A stretch of 64,000 bases of DNA. Source: Halobacillus_B sp963739045. Its GTDB lineage: Bacteria; Bacillota; Bacilli; Bacillales; Halobacillaceae. Position 1 is the first letter of the stretch. Every line of letters starts with the position of its first letter. Made by a program: the position numbers and the translations under genes. The notes beneath the pieces were generated by a model. It made no database searches. It worked only from the letters and a program-made list of their open reading frames with translations, and was not told the origin of the DNA. The stretch covers positions 248,001 to 312,000 of the forward strand of contig CAVTYY010000001.1 of the NCBI GenBank assembly GCA_963739045.1. Direction: 5' to 3'. Positions 49,195 to 58,333 of this stretch are shown here, piece by piece.

Positions 49195-50595
49195 TTACCC
49201 TCTTTTCCAGCGTATGCCCTGGGATGTATCTTCTAAAATGATATTCCGATCCTTTAATTCATCACGAATTTGGTCGGCACGTTCAAAGTTGCGGTCTTTT
49301 CTGGCCTGGATTCGTTCTTCTATCAGCGATTCAATTTCCTCGTCTAATAGCTCTGTTTGACGTTCCAGCTTGATTCCAAGCACTTGAGTTAATTCATTCA
49401 AAGTGTGTTCGTAAGCCTCGAGCACGGCCGTAACCGTTTGTTCAGACTGCAGATATAAATTCGCTGACTTGGTAAGATCAAATAATACAGAAATGGCATT
49501 TGCCGTATTGAAATCATCATCCATTTCTTTAATGAATTGCTGTTTATGCTGTTCAATTTCCTGAAGCCATTTCTCCCCATCATCTTTAAGGTTCATACTG
49601 GCTTGTTTTCTATGCTTAATATTTTCGAACGCATTCTGAATACGCTCAAAGCTGCTCTTAGCGCCTTTTAATAATTCATCGCTAAAGTTAATAGGATGAC
49701 GATATTGCACACTTAACATGAAAAATCGAATCACTTGGGGGTCATGCTTTTTCACAAGATCATGGGCTAAAACAAAATTACCAAGTGATTTAGACATTTT
49801 TTCATTTTCAATATTAATATAGCCATTATGCATCCAATAACGAGCAAAAGATGTCTCATTATGTGCTTCAGACTGAGCGATTTCATTTTCGTGGTGAGGG
49901 AAGGTTAAATCCTGTCCGCCCGCATGGATATCGATCGTCTCACCCAAATATTTCTTCGCCATTGCAGAGCATTCAATATGCCAGCCCGGGCGTCCTTCTC
50001 CCCATGGGCTTTCCCAGGAGATTTCTCCTGACTTAGCTTCTTTCCATAATGTGAAATCCAGAGGGTCTTCTTTCTTCTCCCCGACTTCAATACGAGCTCC
50101 TGTCCTAAGCTCATCAATGGATTGATGGGATAGCTTGCCATATGAATCAAATTTACGGGTACGAAAGTAGACATCCCCTTCTGCTTCATAAGCAAATCCT
50201 TTCTCGATCAACCCCTTTATGAAGCTGATGATTTCTTCCATATTTTCCGTTACACGCGGATGGTGAGCCGCTTCCTTCACTCCAAGAGCCCCTACATCCT
50301 CCAGGTAAGCATCAATAAAACGATTGGCAATGTCAGGGACTTCTTCTCCCAATTCATTAGCTGCTTTAATCAATTTGTCATCCACATCGGTAAAGTTCAG
50401 CACGTATTTGACATCATAACCTCGATACTCAAAATAACGGCGTACCATATCAAATACAATGGCCGGACGAGCATTGCCGATATGAATATAGTTGTACACC
50501 GTAGGTCCGCATACATACATGTTTACTTTCCCCTCTTGTAAGGGCTGAAACGGTTCTTTTTTTCTTGTTAATGTATTAAAAACGTTAATGGCCAC
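49195..50595 (-). CDS. cysS: cysteinyl-tRNA synthetase
   Basis: 466-aa class I synthetase. HIGH-type YIHIGNARP near 36-44, first zinc cysteine VCGPTVYNY, GWHIECSAMA, GGQDLTFPHHENE and KMSKS in ENEKMSKSLGNFV. GTG 50595 overlaps the end of cysE by 11 bp. It is the second gene after the cysteine T-box, so it responds to its own uncharged tRNA. Confidence 0.98.
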   Translation of the reverse strand: MAINVFNTLTRKKEPFQPLQEGKVNMYVCGPTVYNYIHIGNARPAIVFDMVRRYFEYRGYDVKYVLNFTDVDDKLIKAANELGEEVPDIANRFIDAYLEDVGALGVKEAAHHPRVTENMEEIISFIKGLIEKGFAYEAEGDVYFRTRKFDSYGKLSHQSIDELRTGARIEVGEKKEDPLDFTLWKEAKSGEISWESPWGEGRPGWHIECSAMAKKYLGETIDIHAGGQDLTFPHHENEIAQSEAHNETSFARYWMHNGYINIENEKMSKSLGNFVLAHDLVKKHDPQVIRFFMLSVQYRHPINFSDELLKGAKSSFERIQNAFENIKHRKQASMNLKDDGEKWLQEIEQHKQQFIKEMDDDFNTANAISVLFDLTKSANLYLQSEQTVTAVLEAYEHTLNELTQVLGIKLERQTELLDEEIESLIEERIQARKDRNFERADQIRDELKDRNIILEDTSQGIRWKRG

Positions 50596-51247
50596 TTTGC
50601 TTCACTCCTCTAGATTCTGCTAATTCATGCTTCATTTGTTCTAACTGCTTTTCTAATTCATCTAAGCGGTCATAGACGGGATCAGGAAGTTTGTGATGAT
50701 CCAAATCTTTTTTCCGTACTTTCTTGCCATCCTGGATTACAACATGCCCGGGAATCCCAACGACTGTTGAATTGTCCGGAACATCCTTCAGCACGACCGA
50801 GCCAGCTCCTACTTTTGAATTCTCCCCAATCGTAATCGAACCTAATACCTTAGCACCGGTGGCTACAAGACTGTTATCTTTTAAAGTAGGGTGCCGCTTT
50901 CCCTTTTCTTTGCCTGTGCCGCCGAGAGTAACCCCTTGAAACAGAGTCACATTATCACCAATTTCACAGGTTTCCCCAATGACAACTCCCATGCCATGAT
51001 CAATGAAAAAACGCCGGCCGATCTTAGCTCCCGGGTGGATTTCTATTCCGGTAAAGAAGCGGCTGATTTGAGAGATCACACGTGCGAGAAAGAAGAATTT
51101 TCGTTTAAAGCAAGCATGGGCCACCCGATGTGCCCAAGTCGCGTGCAGGCCAGAATAGGTTAATATCACTTCAAAATAGGATCTCGCCGCCGGGTCTTGG
51201 TCAAACACTACATCGACATCATCTTTAAACATTTTTAACAGCCCCAT
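50585..51247 (-). CDS. cysE: serine O-acetyltransferase
   Basis: 220-aa enzyme making O-acetylserine, the first step of cysteine synthesis. The left-handed parallel beta-helix repeats are clear in IDHGMGVVIGETCEIGDNVT, GVTLGGTGKEKGKRHPTLKD and GENSKVGAGSVVLKDVPDNS. ATG 51247 after AGGAGG. The gene is directly downstream of the T-box. Confidence 0.97.
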   Translation of the reverse strand: MGLLKMFKDDVDVVFDQDPAARSYFEVILTYSGLHATWAHRVAHACFKRKFFFLARVISQISRFFTGIEIHPGAKIGRRFFIDHGMGVVIGETCEIGDNVTLFQGVTLGGTGKEKGKRHPTLKDNSLVATGAKVLGSITIGENSKVGAGSVVLKDVPDNSTVVGIPGHVVIQDGKKVRKKDLDHHKLPDPVYDRLDELEKQLEQMKHELAESRGVKQSGH

Positions 51248-51262
51248 ACTCTCTCCTCCTTT

Positions 51263-51514
51263 AAAAAAAACGCGCCCCTGTGCTGATTAGCACAGAGACG
51301 CGTTTAGCGCGGTTCCACTCTGTTTGGGATAGGAATACATCCCCTCTTAACAAATCCTCGATAACGGGAGGTTCCGCTCCGCCCTAGTGATTTCGGACGA
51401 AGACTCTGAGGTGCATTTCAAAGGGGGCCCTTAAAATCACTTGCAGCCAAGTGGTGATTCTCTCTGTGTAAGGGAATGGCCTTTTACTTCTCCTCTTCAA
51501 CGCTTCGTATAGGT
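51263..51514 (-). promoter_or_regulatory. cysteine T-box riboswitch
   Basis: Leader of the cysE operon on the minus strand. The T-box core AGTGGAACCGCG is the complement of 51308-51319; its UGGA would pair with UCCA of tRNA-Cys. A specifier TGC (Cys codon, complement of 51413-51415) lies in the context GAAATGCACC of the stem I loop. The terminator ACGCGTC...CTGTGCT / AGCACAG...CGCGT ends in U8 at 51263-51304. Uncharged tRNA-Cys should promote read-through. Confidence 0.9.
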
Positions 51515-51520
51515 ATCTTT

Positions 51521-51549
51521 ACTATATGTTAATCAAATGCTTTTGTGAA
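51521..51549 (-). promoter_or_regulatory. cysE operon promoter
   Basis: Minus strand TTCACA (complement of 51544-51549), 17-bp spacer, TATAGT (complement of 51521-51526), immediately after gltX and before the T-box. Confidence 0.7.
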
Positions 51550-51553
51550 CTAA

Positions 51554-53023
51554 TTAGCCTTCAAGCTGGCTTACTGCATCATCTAACCGGACTGTAACGG
51601 TTTCTAAACCTAATAAATGAATGGCATTAGGCAGTTCCGGTCCATGCATTTCCCCAGTTGTTGCTACACGGATCGGCATAAACAGCTTCTTGCCTTTATG
51701 ACCCGTTTCTTTCTGGACAGCTTTAATTTGAGATTTAATATTAGCGGGAGTGAATTCATCAAGTTCTGCCAGCTTCTGCTTAAAGACAGTTAATACTTCA
51801 GGCACCTGCTCACCTTGAAGAACCTCCATAGCTTCGTTACTATATTCAATTTCTTTCTTGAAAAATAACTCCGTTAACTCTACAATTTCTTCTCCGTAAT
51901 TTAGCTGCTCCTGGTAAAGAGCGATAAGTTCGCGGGCCCATTTACGATCGCTTTCACTTAAATCCTCTGACAACCTGCCTGCTTGAATTAAGTAAGGCAG
52001 GGCAAGCTCAGCTACCCGGTCAAAGTCGGCAGCTTTAATGTATTGATTATTCATCCATTTCAGCTTGGCCTGGTCAAATACGGCAGGGGAAGTCGTCAAT
52101 CGGTCCGGATCAAAAATATCAATCAGTTGATCCTGCGTAAAGATCTCTTCCTCACCGACTGGAGACCAGCCTAATAAAGTAATAAAGTTAAACAGCGCTT
52201 CTGGAAAGTAGCCGAGGTTTTTATATTGTTCAATGAATTGAAGAATATGCTCGTCACGTTTACTGAGCTTTTTACGATTCTCATTTAAAATTAAAGTCAT
52301 ATGGCCGAATTGCGGAGGCTCCCAGCCGAATGCTTCATAAACCATCATCTGCTTCGGAGTATTAGAAATATGTTCTTCTCCTCGCAGGACGTGAGAAATC
52401 TCCATCAAATGGTCATCAATAGCAACAGCAAAGTTATAAGTTGGTGTGCCGTTCTTCTTAACGATGACCCAATCGCCGAAATCACTGGATTCAAACGTGA
52501 TGTCGCCGCGGACGATATCATTAAAGGAGTACTGATGATTTTCAGGCACCCTCAGGCGTATGCTCGGCTGACGTCCTTCTTCTTCAAATTGCTTTACTTG
52601 TTCAGGAGTTAAATCACGATGGGCTCCTGAATACTTAGGAGCTTCTCCACGAGCAAGCTGTGCCTCGCGTTCCTGCTCCAGCTCTTCTTCCGTTACATAA
52701 CATTTATACGCTAATCCTTTGTTAAGGAGTTGATCTACATACTCTTTGTATAAATCAAGCCGTTCCATTTGGCGGTATGGACCATAATTCCCGCCTAAAT
52801 CTGCCCCTTCGTCCCATTCAATGCCCAGCCATTTTAAATAAGTAAGCTGGCTTTGTTCGCCGCCTTCAATATTTCGCTTTTCATCCGTATCCTCTATGCG
52901 AATAATGAATTTTCCACCTGCATGTTTTGCATAAAGATAATTAAATAAAGCTGTTCGTGCATTTCCTATGTGAAGATTCCCTGTCGGACTAGGGGCATAC
53001 CTCACCCTTACTTCGTTACTCAT
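51554..53023 (-). CDS. gltX: glutamyl-tRNA synthetase (non-discriminating type expected)
   Basis: 489-aa class I synthetase charging tRNA-Glu and, as in other Bacilli lacking GlnRS, probably tRNA-Gln. HIGH-type PSPTGNLHIGNARTALF, EDTDEKRN and KLSKRDE in the KMSKS loop are present. AAAGGAG precedes the ATG. It lies 58 bp after the ispDF fusion gene. The non-discriminating property is inference from phylogeny. Confidence 0.97.
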   Translation of the reverse strand: MSNEVRVRYAPSPTGNLHIGNARTALFNYLYAKHAGGKFIIRIEDTDEKRNIEGGEQSQLTYLKWLGIEWDEGADLGGNYGPYRQMERLDLYKEYVDQLLNKGLAYKCYVTEEELEQEREAQLARGEAPKYSGAHRDLTPEQVKQFEEEGRQPSIRLRVPENHQYSFNDIVRGDITFESSDFGDWVIVKKNGTPTYNFAVAIDDHLMEISHVLRGEEHISNTPKQMMVYEAFGWEPPQFGHMTLILNENRKKLSKRDEHILQFIEQYKNLGYFPEALFNFITLLGWSPVGEEEIFTQDQLIDIFDPDRLTTSPAVFDQAKLKWMNNQYIKAADFDRVAELALPYLIQAGRLSEDLSESDRKWARELIALYQEQLNYGEEIVELTELFFKKEIEYSNEAMEVLQGEQVPEVLTVFKQKLAELDEFTPANIKSQIKAVQKETGHKGKKLFMPIRVATTGEMHGPELPNAIHLLGLETVTVRLDDAVSQLEG

Positions 53024-53081
53024 AATAACTCTCCTTTCATTCTACCGTTCTTCATTCTTTTCTCATTTTATCATTTTTTCG

Positions 53082-54275
53082 CTAAGATTGTGGATTATTT
53101 TGCAGCAGAACAACGGCTTGAGCTGCGATACCTTCTTTGCGGCCGGCAAATCCTAATTGTTCCGTGGTGGTCGCTTTTACATTAATTCTATCTAAGTCTG
53201 TGTCCATCAAGCTTGCAATATTCGCTCTAATCTCTTCAATATAAGGAGCCATCTTTGGTGCCTGGGCAATAACGGTGCAATCCACATTCCCCAGCTCATA
53301 GCCCTTCTCCCTTACAATAGCAAATACATGCTGTAGTAGTTTACCAGAATCCGCATTTTTAAATTCAGGGTCCGTGTCAGGAAAATGCTTTCCGATGTCG
53401 CCTTCCCCTACGGCCCCGAGGCAAGCGTCTGCAATCGTATGAAGTAAAACATCGGCATCCGAATGTCCGAGTAAGCCTTTTTCATAAGGTATTTCGACTC
53501 CGCCAATAATGCACTTCCGTCCTTCGGTTAGCTGGTGCACATCAAATCCCTGTCCGATCCGAAACATCGCTGATTCCTCCGTCTTCCCTTTCCGCTGATT
53601 TGCTAAATATGATTCCGCTTTTTGCAAATCTTCTGGAGTGGTTAATTTTATATTGTCATAACTTCCTTTTACAATAGCTGTTTCTCTTCCTAACTGTTCT
53701 ACCAGGGAAGCATCATCTGTACCATAGTATCCGCGATCCTGCGCTTGTTGATGCGCTTGATAAATTAAAGCAAATTCAAAACCTTGCGGCGTTTGAGCTG
53801 CCCATAAAGTCTTTCGGTCGAGTGTAATTAAGGTGTTTCCGTCTTTCTTTTTAATGGTATCGGTTACCGGAACAGCAAGCAGTGCCGCTTGTTCGGCTGC
53901 TACGGTCCTCGCGAGCCTATGTAATTGCTCCCGGCTGACAAATGGACGTGCCCCATCATGTATAAACACAGGCAGGTCCGTATTCTGAATCGCATTCAAA
54001 CCTGCAAACACGCTGTCCTGACGCTCCTTACCCCCATCCACAAGATGGATCCCCTCCATACCAGGAGGGTAATCTTGAAGCAGCTTTTCCATTTGCTTAT
54101 GTTCCTGGTCATTGGTTACAAGAACAATCTCTTTGCACCATGAGTCCTTCGCAAAAGCAATCAGCGTATGTATAATTAAAGGCTGCTGATCCAGCATTAA
54201 AAATTGCTTATTACGGCCGGCAAGCATGCGTTTTCCCTGCCCTGCCGCCAGCACAATTGCAGTATAATTAGTCAT
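53082..54275 (-). CDS. ispDF: bifunctional IspD-IspF fusion (MEP isoprenoid pathway)
   Basis: One 397-aa frame covers two enzymes normally separate in Bacilli. IspD (about 1-230): AAGQGKRMLAGRNKQFL nucleotide loop, DGARPF, DTIKKKDGNT, TPQGF and GTDDASLVE; makes CDP-methylerythritol. A linker of about 12 residues (ANQRKGKTEESA) joins IspF (161 residues from Met at 53567): GQGFDVHQL, LLGHSDADVLLHT, GDIGKHFPDTDPE and ATTTEQLGF; makes the 2,4-cyclodiphosphate. A GGAGG 8 nt before the internal ATG suggests recent loss of the ispD stop. ATG 54275 (MTNYTAIVLA) follows TTTAGGA; ATG 54284 is possible. Confidence 0.93.
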   Translation of the reverse strand: MTNYTAIVLAAGQGKRMLAGRNKQFLMLDQQPLIIHTLIAFAKDSWCKEIVLVTNDQEHKQMEKLLQDYPPGMEGIHLVDGGKERQDSVFAGLNAIQNTDLPVFIHDGARPFVSREQLHRLARTVAAEQAALLAVPVTDTIKKKDGNTLITLDRKTLWAAQTPQGFEFALIYQAHQQAQDRGYYGTDDASLVEQLGRETAIVKGSYDNIKLTTPEDLQKAESYLANQRKGKTEESAMFRIGQGFDVHQLTEGRKCIIGGVEIPYEKGLLGHSDADVLLHTIADACLGAVGEGDIGKHFPDTDPEFKNADSGKLLQHVFAIVREKGYELGNVDCTVIAQAPKMAPYIEEIRANIASLMDTDLDRINVKATTTEQLGFAGRKEGIAAQAVVLLQNNPQS

Positions 54276-54298
54276 ATTATCCATCCTAAACATATTGA

Positions 54299-54340
54299 AA
54301 TAACAAAAGCGATAACACTCCGGTTATCACTTTTGTTATT
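54299..54340. terminator. long inverted repeat between yacL and ispDF
   Basis: AATAACAAAAGCGATAAC and its near-perfect complement (one mismatch) around a 6-nt loop. The stem itself is U-rich at its end, but no separate U tract follows, so it is a terminator-like hairpin of uncertain strength lying just after yacL. Confidence 0.5.
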
Positions 54341-54361
54341 CTCTATTTGTTTATACCGTTT

Positions 54362-55468
54362 TTACAAGGCTTTTTCAAGTGATTTTGGCTTGGCAAAGAT
54401 CATACGGCCTGCTGAAGTCTGCAGCACACTCGTTACTACGACTTCAATTGTTTTACCAATATAATTCTTTCCTTCTTCGACGACGATCATCGTACCATCA
54501 TCTAAATAAGCTACACCTTGATTTTGTTCTTTCCCATCTTTAATGACTTGAATCGTCATCTCTTCTCCGGGCAGAACGACTGGTTTCACAGCATTTGCTA
54601 AATCATTAATGTTTAAGACTTGAACATTTTGAAACTCACAGACTTTATTTAAGTTAAAATCGTTAGTCACTACAATTCCATCCATGACCTTGGCAAGCTT
54701 TACGAGTTTACTGTCCACTTCTTGGATTTCCTCAAAGTCTCCCTCGTAAATCTCGACATTCACCGGTAAATCCTTCTGCAGACGGTTTAAGATATCTAAC
54801 CCGCGGCGTCCGCGATTTCGTTTCAAGCCATCAGAGGAGTCAGCAATATGCTGAAGCTCTTCTAATACAAATTGAGGAATAACCACGGTGCCTTCTAAGA
54901 AATGAGTTTCGCAAATATCGGCGATTCTTCCATCAATAATGACACTTGTATCCAGAATTTTCTCTTTCGGTATTAAAGAACGATCAGCGAGGATTTCTGA
55001 ATCACCTGCAGACCCTTCTGACGCTTTCTTGTCTTTTCTCGCCATTGCAAGTAAATTCAAGAATTCGTCCTTCCGTTTAAAACCTACCTGGAAGCCAAAA
55101 TATCCCAAAATAAACGTTAAAAAGATCGGTAAAATTTGATTAACTACCTGAATTTGAATATCTAGTAAAAGGTTGTTAACGAGATAGGCAATGGTCAGCC
55201 CTACAATTAATCCTAAACTTCCAAATAAAAGGTCAGCAACCGGGGCACGGACGAGCGTGTCTTCCACCCACCGTAGAAAATCCACAATATAATCCACTAA
55301 CCAGAACGTTAATAAATATAAGATAAGTGCTCCTAAAACAGCTCCCGCTATGGCTTGGATCCACCCATGCCAGGAAAAGCCAATCATATCAAATAATTCT
55401 GGAATATAAAGATAACCAAGTGTTCCCCCAGTTATCACAATAAATAACTGAACAATTCGCTTAAGCAC
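54362..55468 (-). CDS. yacL: PIN/TRAM-domain membrane protein YacL
   Basis: 368 aa. Four N-terminal membrane segments (about 1-130), then a PIN nuclease-fold domain (ILDTSVIIDGRIADI, FVLEELQHIADSS, RGRRGLDIL, GIVVTNDFNLNKV: acidic residues for metal) and a C-terminal TRAM RNA-binding domain (GEEMTIQVIKDGKEQNQGVA). Function unknown in detail; a membrane-anchored RNase is the usual guess. GTG start after GAGGAGGTG. Two promoter-like sites precede it. Confidence 0.92.
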   Translation of the reverse strand: MLKRIVQLFIVITGGTLGYLYIPELFDMIGFSWHGWIQAIAGAVLGALILYLLTFWLVDYIVDFLRWVEDTLVRAPVADLLFGSLGLIVGLTIAYLVNNLLLDIQIQVVNQILPIFLTFILGYFGFQVGFKRKDEFLNLLAMARKDKKASEGSAGDSEILADRSLIPKEKILDTSVIIDGRIADICETHFLEGTVVIPQFVLEELQHIADSSDGLKRNRGRRGLDILNRLQKDLPVNVEIYEGDFEEIQEVDSKLVKLAKVMDGIVVTNDFNLNKVCEFQNVQVLNINDLANAVKPVVLPGEEMTIQVIKDGKEQNQGVAYLDDGTMIVVEEGKNYIGKTIEVVVTSVLQTSAGRMIFAKPKSLEKAL

Positions 55469-55544
55469 TTTTATTCACCTCCTCGATCACAGTATGACCA
55501 AAATACACAACCACTAACCGTAAAAAAAAGGAATGATGGTTACT

Positions 55545-55573
55545 AAAGTAGCACAGGTTCCAAAATTAGTCAA
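55545..55573 (-). promoter_or_regulatory. yacL promoter, proximal candidate
   Basis: Minus strand TTGACT (complement of 55568-55573), 17-bp spacer, TACTTT (complement of 55545-55550). The -10 is poor, so moderate to low confidence. Confidence 0.45.
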
Positions 55574-55587
55574 TTTGGAAACTAAAC

Positions 55588-55617
55588 AGTTTATCATATA
55601 ACTTAAATGTAAGTCAA
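55588..55617 (-). promoter_or_regulatory. yacL promoter, distal candidate
   Basis: Minus strand TTGACT (complement of 55612-55617), 18-bp spacer, TAAACT (complement of 55588-55593), right after the disA stop. Confidence 0.5.
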
Positions 55618-55625
55618 TAGTCCTG

Positions 55626-56699
55626 CTATATATGACGGTCCACAAACAATTGTTCCTGAATTCTTTCCAGCCCATCTCTGATCTTCATTGCCCGGATCTC
55701 ACCCACTCCATCAACTTCTACCAATTCCTTAGTGGAAGCTTGAATCATATCATCTAACGTGCTGAAACGCTCCACGAGATGCTCTATAATTAGCGGCGGC
55801 AGTCTCGGGATCCTGCTGAGAATCCGGTAGCCTCTAGGGTGAATTGTATCTGCCATTTTAGTATTTGGAGAGTATCCTAACAGCTTTAAGATCTGTTCAT
55901 CGGTTAGAAGATCCGTATTTGCTGCTTCCTGCATTTTTCTTAAAATATAATAGGGCTCATAATCAGGTCTCTTGCTGTAATCTTTCATCAGCAGAGAAGC
56001 TTCTTCTTCAATATCTGAGACAAGTTCCGTTAACTGCAGCTGAATCAGCCTTCCTTCGGTTCCGAGTTCATTCACGTAATTAAGGATTTCAGTTTTAATA
56101 CGCAGTACCATTTCCACCCGGTGAACGACTTGAACCACTTCTGAAAAGGAAACCATGTTTTCAAACTCCATAGCTCCTAAATTAGTGATACTTTGATCCA
56201 GGACATTTTTATACTTTTCCAGGGTCTGGATCGCCTGATTGGCTTTTGTCAAAATGACTCCAATGTCTTTTAATGAATAACGCAGCGATCCTTTATAAAG
56301 GGTGATAACATTCCGGCGCTGTGAAATAGCAATGACCAGATTCCCTGTCTGCTTAGCGACTCTTTCGGCTGTTCGGTGCCGCATTCCAGTTTCCATCGAT
56401 AAAATATCAGGATCAGGCATCAATTGTGCATTCGCATATAAAATTTTTGAACCTTCATCATTCAAAATCAGCGCCCCATCCATCTTTGCCAGTTCATAAA
56501 GATGAGCAGGGGTGAAATCTGACTGAATATTAAATCCTCCGTCAACAAGCTCCCTGATCTGGTCTCCATAGCCAACCAATATCAGTCCGCCTGTATTTGC
56601 GCGGAGAACATTATCAATCCCATTTCTAATCGGGGTCCCGGGAGCAACGAACTTCAATATTTCTCCAATACCGTTTTCTTTTATTTCATGCCCTTCCAT
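55626..56699 (-). CDS. disA: DNA integrity scanning diadenylate cyclase DisA
   Basis: 357-aa octameric enzyme making c-di-AMP while scanning DNA; activity falls at branched DNA and delays sporulation. The DAC domain carries DGA at 74-76 and RHR at 107-109, a central helical spine follows, and the C-terminal helix-hairpin-helix domain (KELVEVDGVGEIRAMKIRDG) binds branched DNA. ATG directly abuts the radA stop (TAAATG), with GGGAG inside radA as ribosome binding site: an operon with radA. Confidence 0.98.
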   Translation of the reverse strand: MEGHEIKENGIGEILKFVAPGTPIRNGIDNVLRANTGGLILVGYGDQIRELVDGGFNIQSDFTPAHLYELAKMDGALILNDEGSKILYANAQLMPDPDILSMETGMRHRTAERVAKQTGNLVIAISQRRNVITLYKGSLRYSLKDIGVILTKANQAIQTLEKYKNVLDQSITNLGAMEFENMVSFSEVVQVVHRVEMVLRIKTEILNYVNELGTEGRLIQLQLTELVSDIEEEASLLMKDYSKRPDYEPYYILRKMQEAANTDLLTDEQILKLLGYSPNTKMADTIHPRGYRILSRIPRLPPLIIEHLVERFSTLDDMIQASTKELVEVDGVGEIRAMKIRDGLERIQEQLFVDRHI

Positions 56700-58076
56700 T
56701 TATCTATCTCCCAACGTAACCTTCATGGCTTCCTGCACTGAATTCACACCAATGACTTCTATGGAATCTGGAGGGGTCCATCCCTCAAGATTCTTCTGAG
56801 GAATAATCACGCGCTTGAAACCTAATTTAGCCGCTTCCTGAACACGCTGTTCTATGCGGGCAACTCTCCTTATTTCCCCCGTTAAGCCAACTTCGCCCAC
56901 TACCACATCCTGCGCATTGGAAGCTTGATCACGAAAGCTTGAGGCAATGCTAATCGCTACGGCTAAGTCTATCGCAGGTTCATCGAGCTTCACGCCGCCT
57001 GCCACCTTCACATAGGCATCCTGATTTTGAAGAAGCAAACCGGCCCGTTTTTCCAACACTGCCATAAGCAGAGGAACCCGGCTGTTATCAAGTCCTGTTG
57101 CCATTCTGCGAGGGTTGCCAAAAGCAGTGGGCGATATGAGTGCCTGAATCTCTACTAAAACAGGGCGTGAGCCTTCCATAGAAGCTACTACAATAGACCC
57201 GGCTGCTCCTTGAGACCTTTCCTCCAGAAATATTTCTGAAGGGTTGAGGACTTCCTCAAGCCCTTTCTCCTTCATCTCGAAAATTCCCATTTCATGCGTG
57301 CTGCCAAATCGATTCTTAACACTTCTTAAAATACGAAACGTGTGGTGGCGTTCCCCTTCAAAATAAAGGACGGCATCTACCATATGTTCAAGAAGTCTTG
57401 GACCGGCAATTGAGCCCTCTTTGGTAACATGCCCTACAATAAATATAGGAATACCTTTACTTTTGGCAATTCTCATCAGCTGGCTTGTACATTCCCTGAC
57501 CTGCGAAACACTGCCGGGCGCAGAGGTTACATCCTCTTTGAAAATCGTCTGAATGGAATCTATAACGACGAATTTAGGATCAATCGCTTCAATTTGGGTA
57601 AGTACATCCTGTAGATTGGTTTCTGATAATACATAAAGCTCATCCGATGAGATGTTTAAACGCTCTGCACGCAGCTTCGTCTGTCTAGAAGATTCTTCTC
57701 CAGATATATAAAGAACAGGAAGATTCTTATTGGCAATCTGTGCGGAAACCTGAAGGAGTAATGTTGATTTCCCGATACCCGGATCGCCCCCAATTAAAAC
57801 TAAAGAACCTGCCACAATTCCGCCTCCAAGCACCCGGTTAAGCTCGGGCATATCGGTAGGTAAACGCGGCTCTTTTTCTGATTGGATCGAATTTATTTTT
57901 TCTGGTTTTGTTCTCGTTCCTGAATTCGTTTGAAAGACGTGTCTGGAAGCACCTGCAGGAGCACTTTGCTCTTCTACAAATGTATTCCATTGATGACACC
58001 CCGGGCATTTCCCCATCCATTTCGGAGTTTCATACCCACATTCCTGGCAAACAAATTTTGTTTTTCTTTTTGCCAA
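56700..58076 (-). CDS. radA: DNA repair protein RadA/Sms
   Basis: 458-aa RecA-like branch-migration helicase. N-terminal zinc finger (FVCQECGYETPKWMGKCPGC), Walker A GGDPGIGKST at about 96-105, the RadA motif KNRFGSTHEMGIF and a C-terminal Lon-protease-like domain (VYVKVAGGVKLDEPAIDLA region). TTG start at 58076, after AGGGAGAG. It forms an operon with disA. DisA and RadA interact in B. subtilis. Confidence 0.97.
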   Translation of the reverse strand: MAKRKTKFVCQECGYETPKWMGKCPGCHQWNTFVEEQSAPAGASRHVFQTNSGTRTKPEKINSIQSEKEPRLPTDMPELNRVLGGGIVAGSLVLIGGDPGIGKSTLLLQVSAQIANKNLPVLYISGEESSRQTKLRAERLNISSDELYVLSETNLQDVLTQIEAIDPKFVVIDSIQTIFKEDVTSAPGSVSQVRECTSQLMRIAKSKGIPIFIVGHVTKEGSIAGPRLLEHMVDAVLYFEGERHHTFRILRSVKNRFGSTHEMGIFEMKEKGLEEVLNPSEIFLEERSQGAAGSIVVASMEGSRPVLVEIQALISPTAFGNPRRMATGLDNSRVPLLMAVLEKRAGLLLQNQDAYVKVAGGVKLDEPAIDLAVAISIASSFRDQASNAQDVVVGEVGLTGEIRRVARIEQRVQEAAKLGFKRVIIPQKNLEGWTPPDSIEVIGVNSVQEAMKVTLGDR

Positions 58077-58284
58077 GTTAATCTCTCCCTTTACACTATT
58101 TTATACGATATAGCTTGTGAAAAAGTTTCATAGTCATATCAATTACATTAAATTTATCTTACTGCTGTCTGCGGGCTACGCCAAAATAATCAATTCTATT
58201 CTACATCTTCCAGGTTATTTTAAACCCTCTACTCTCATAATAAATCTTTAGAGTACGATTTGTCCTTAAATAAATTTATTTATC

Positions 58285-58322
58285 CAAAAAAAATCGGAAG
58301 GCAGGCTGCCCTCCGATTTTTC
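58285..58322 (-). terminator. terminator of the ctsR-mcsA-mcsB-clpC operon
   Basis: Minus-strand stem AAAATCGGAGGGCAG / CTGCCTTCCGATTTT followed by U8 in all. It lies 12 bp after clpC. The gap from here to radA (58077-58284) holds no gene and no clear promoter. Confidence 0.9.
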
Positions 58323-58333
58323 AAAAGAATAAT

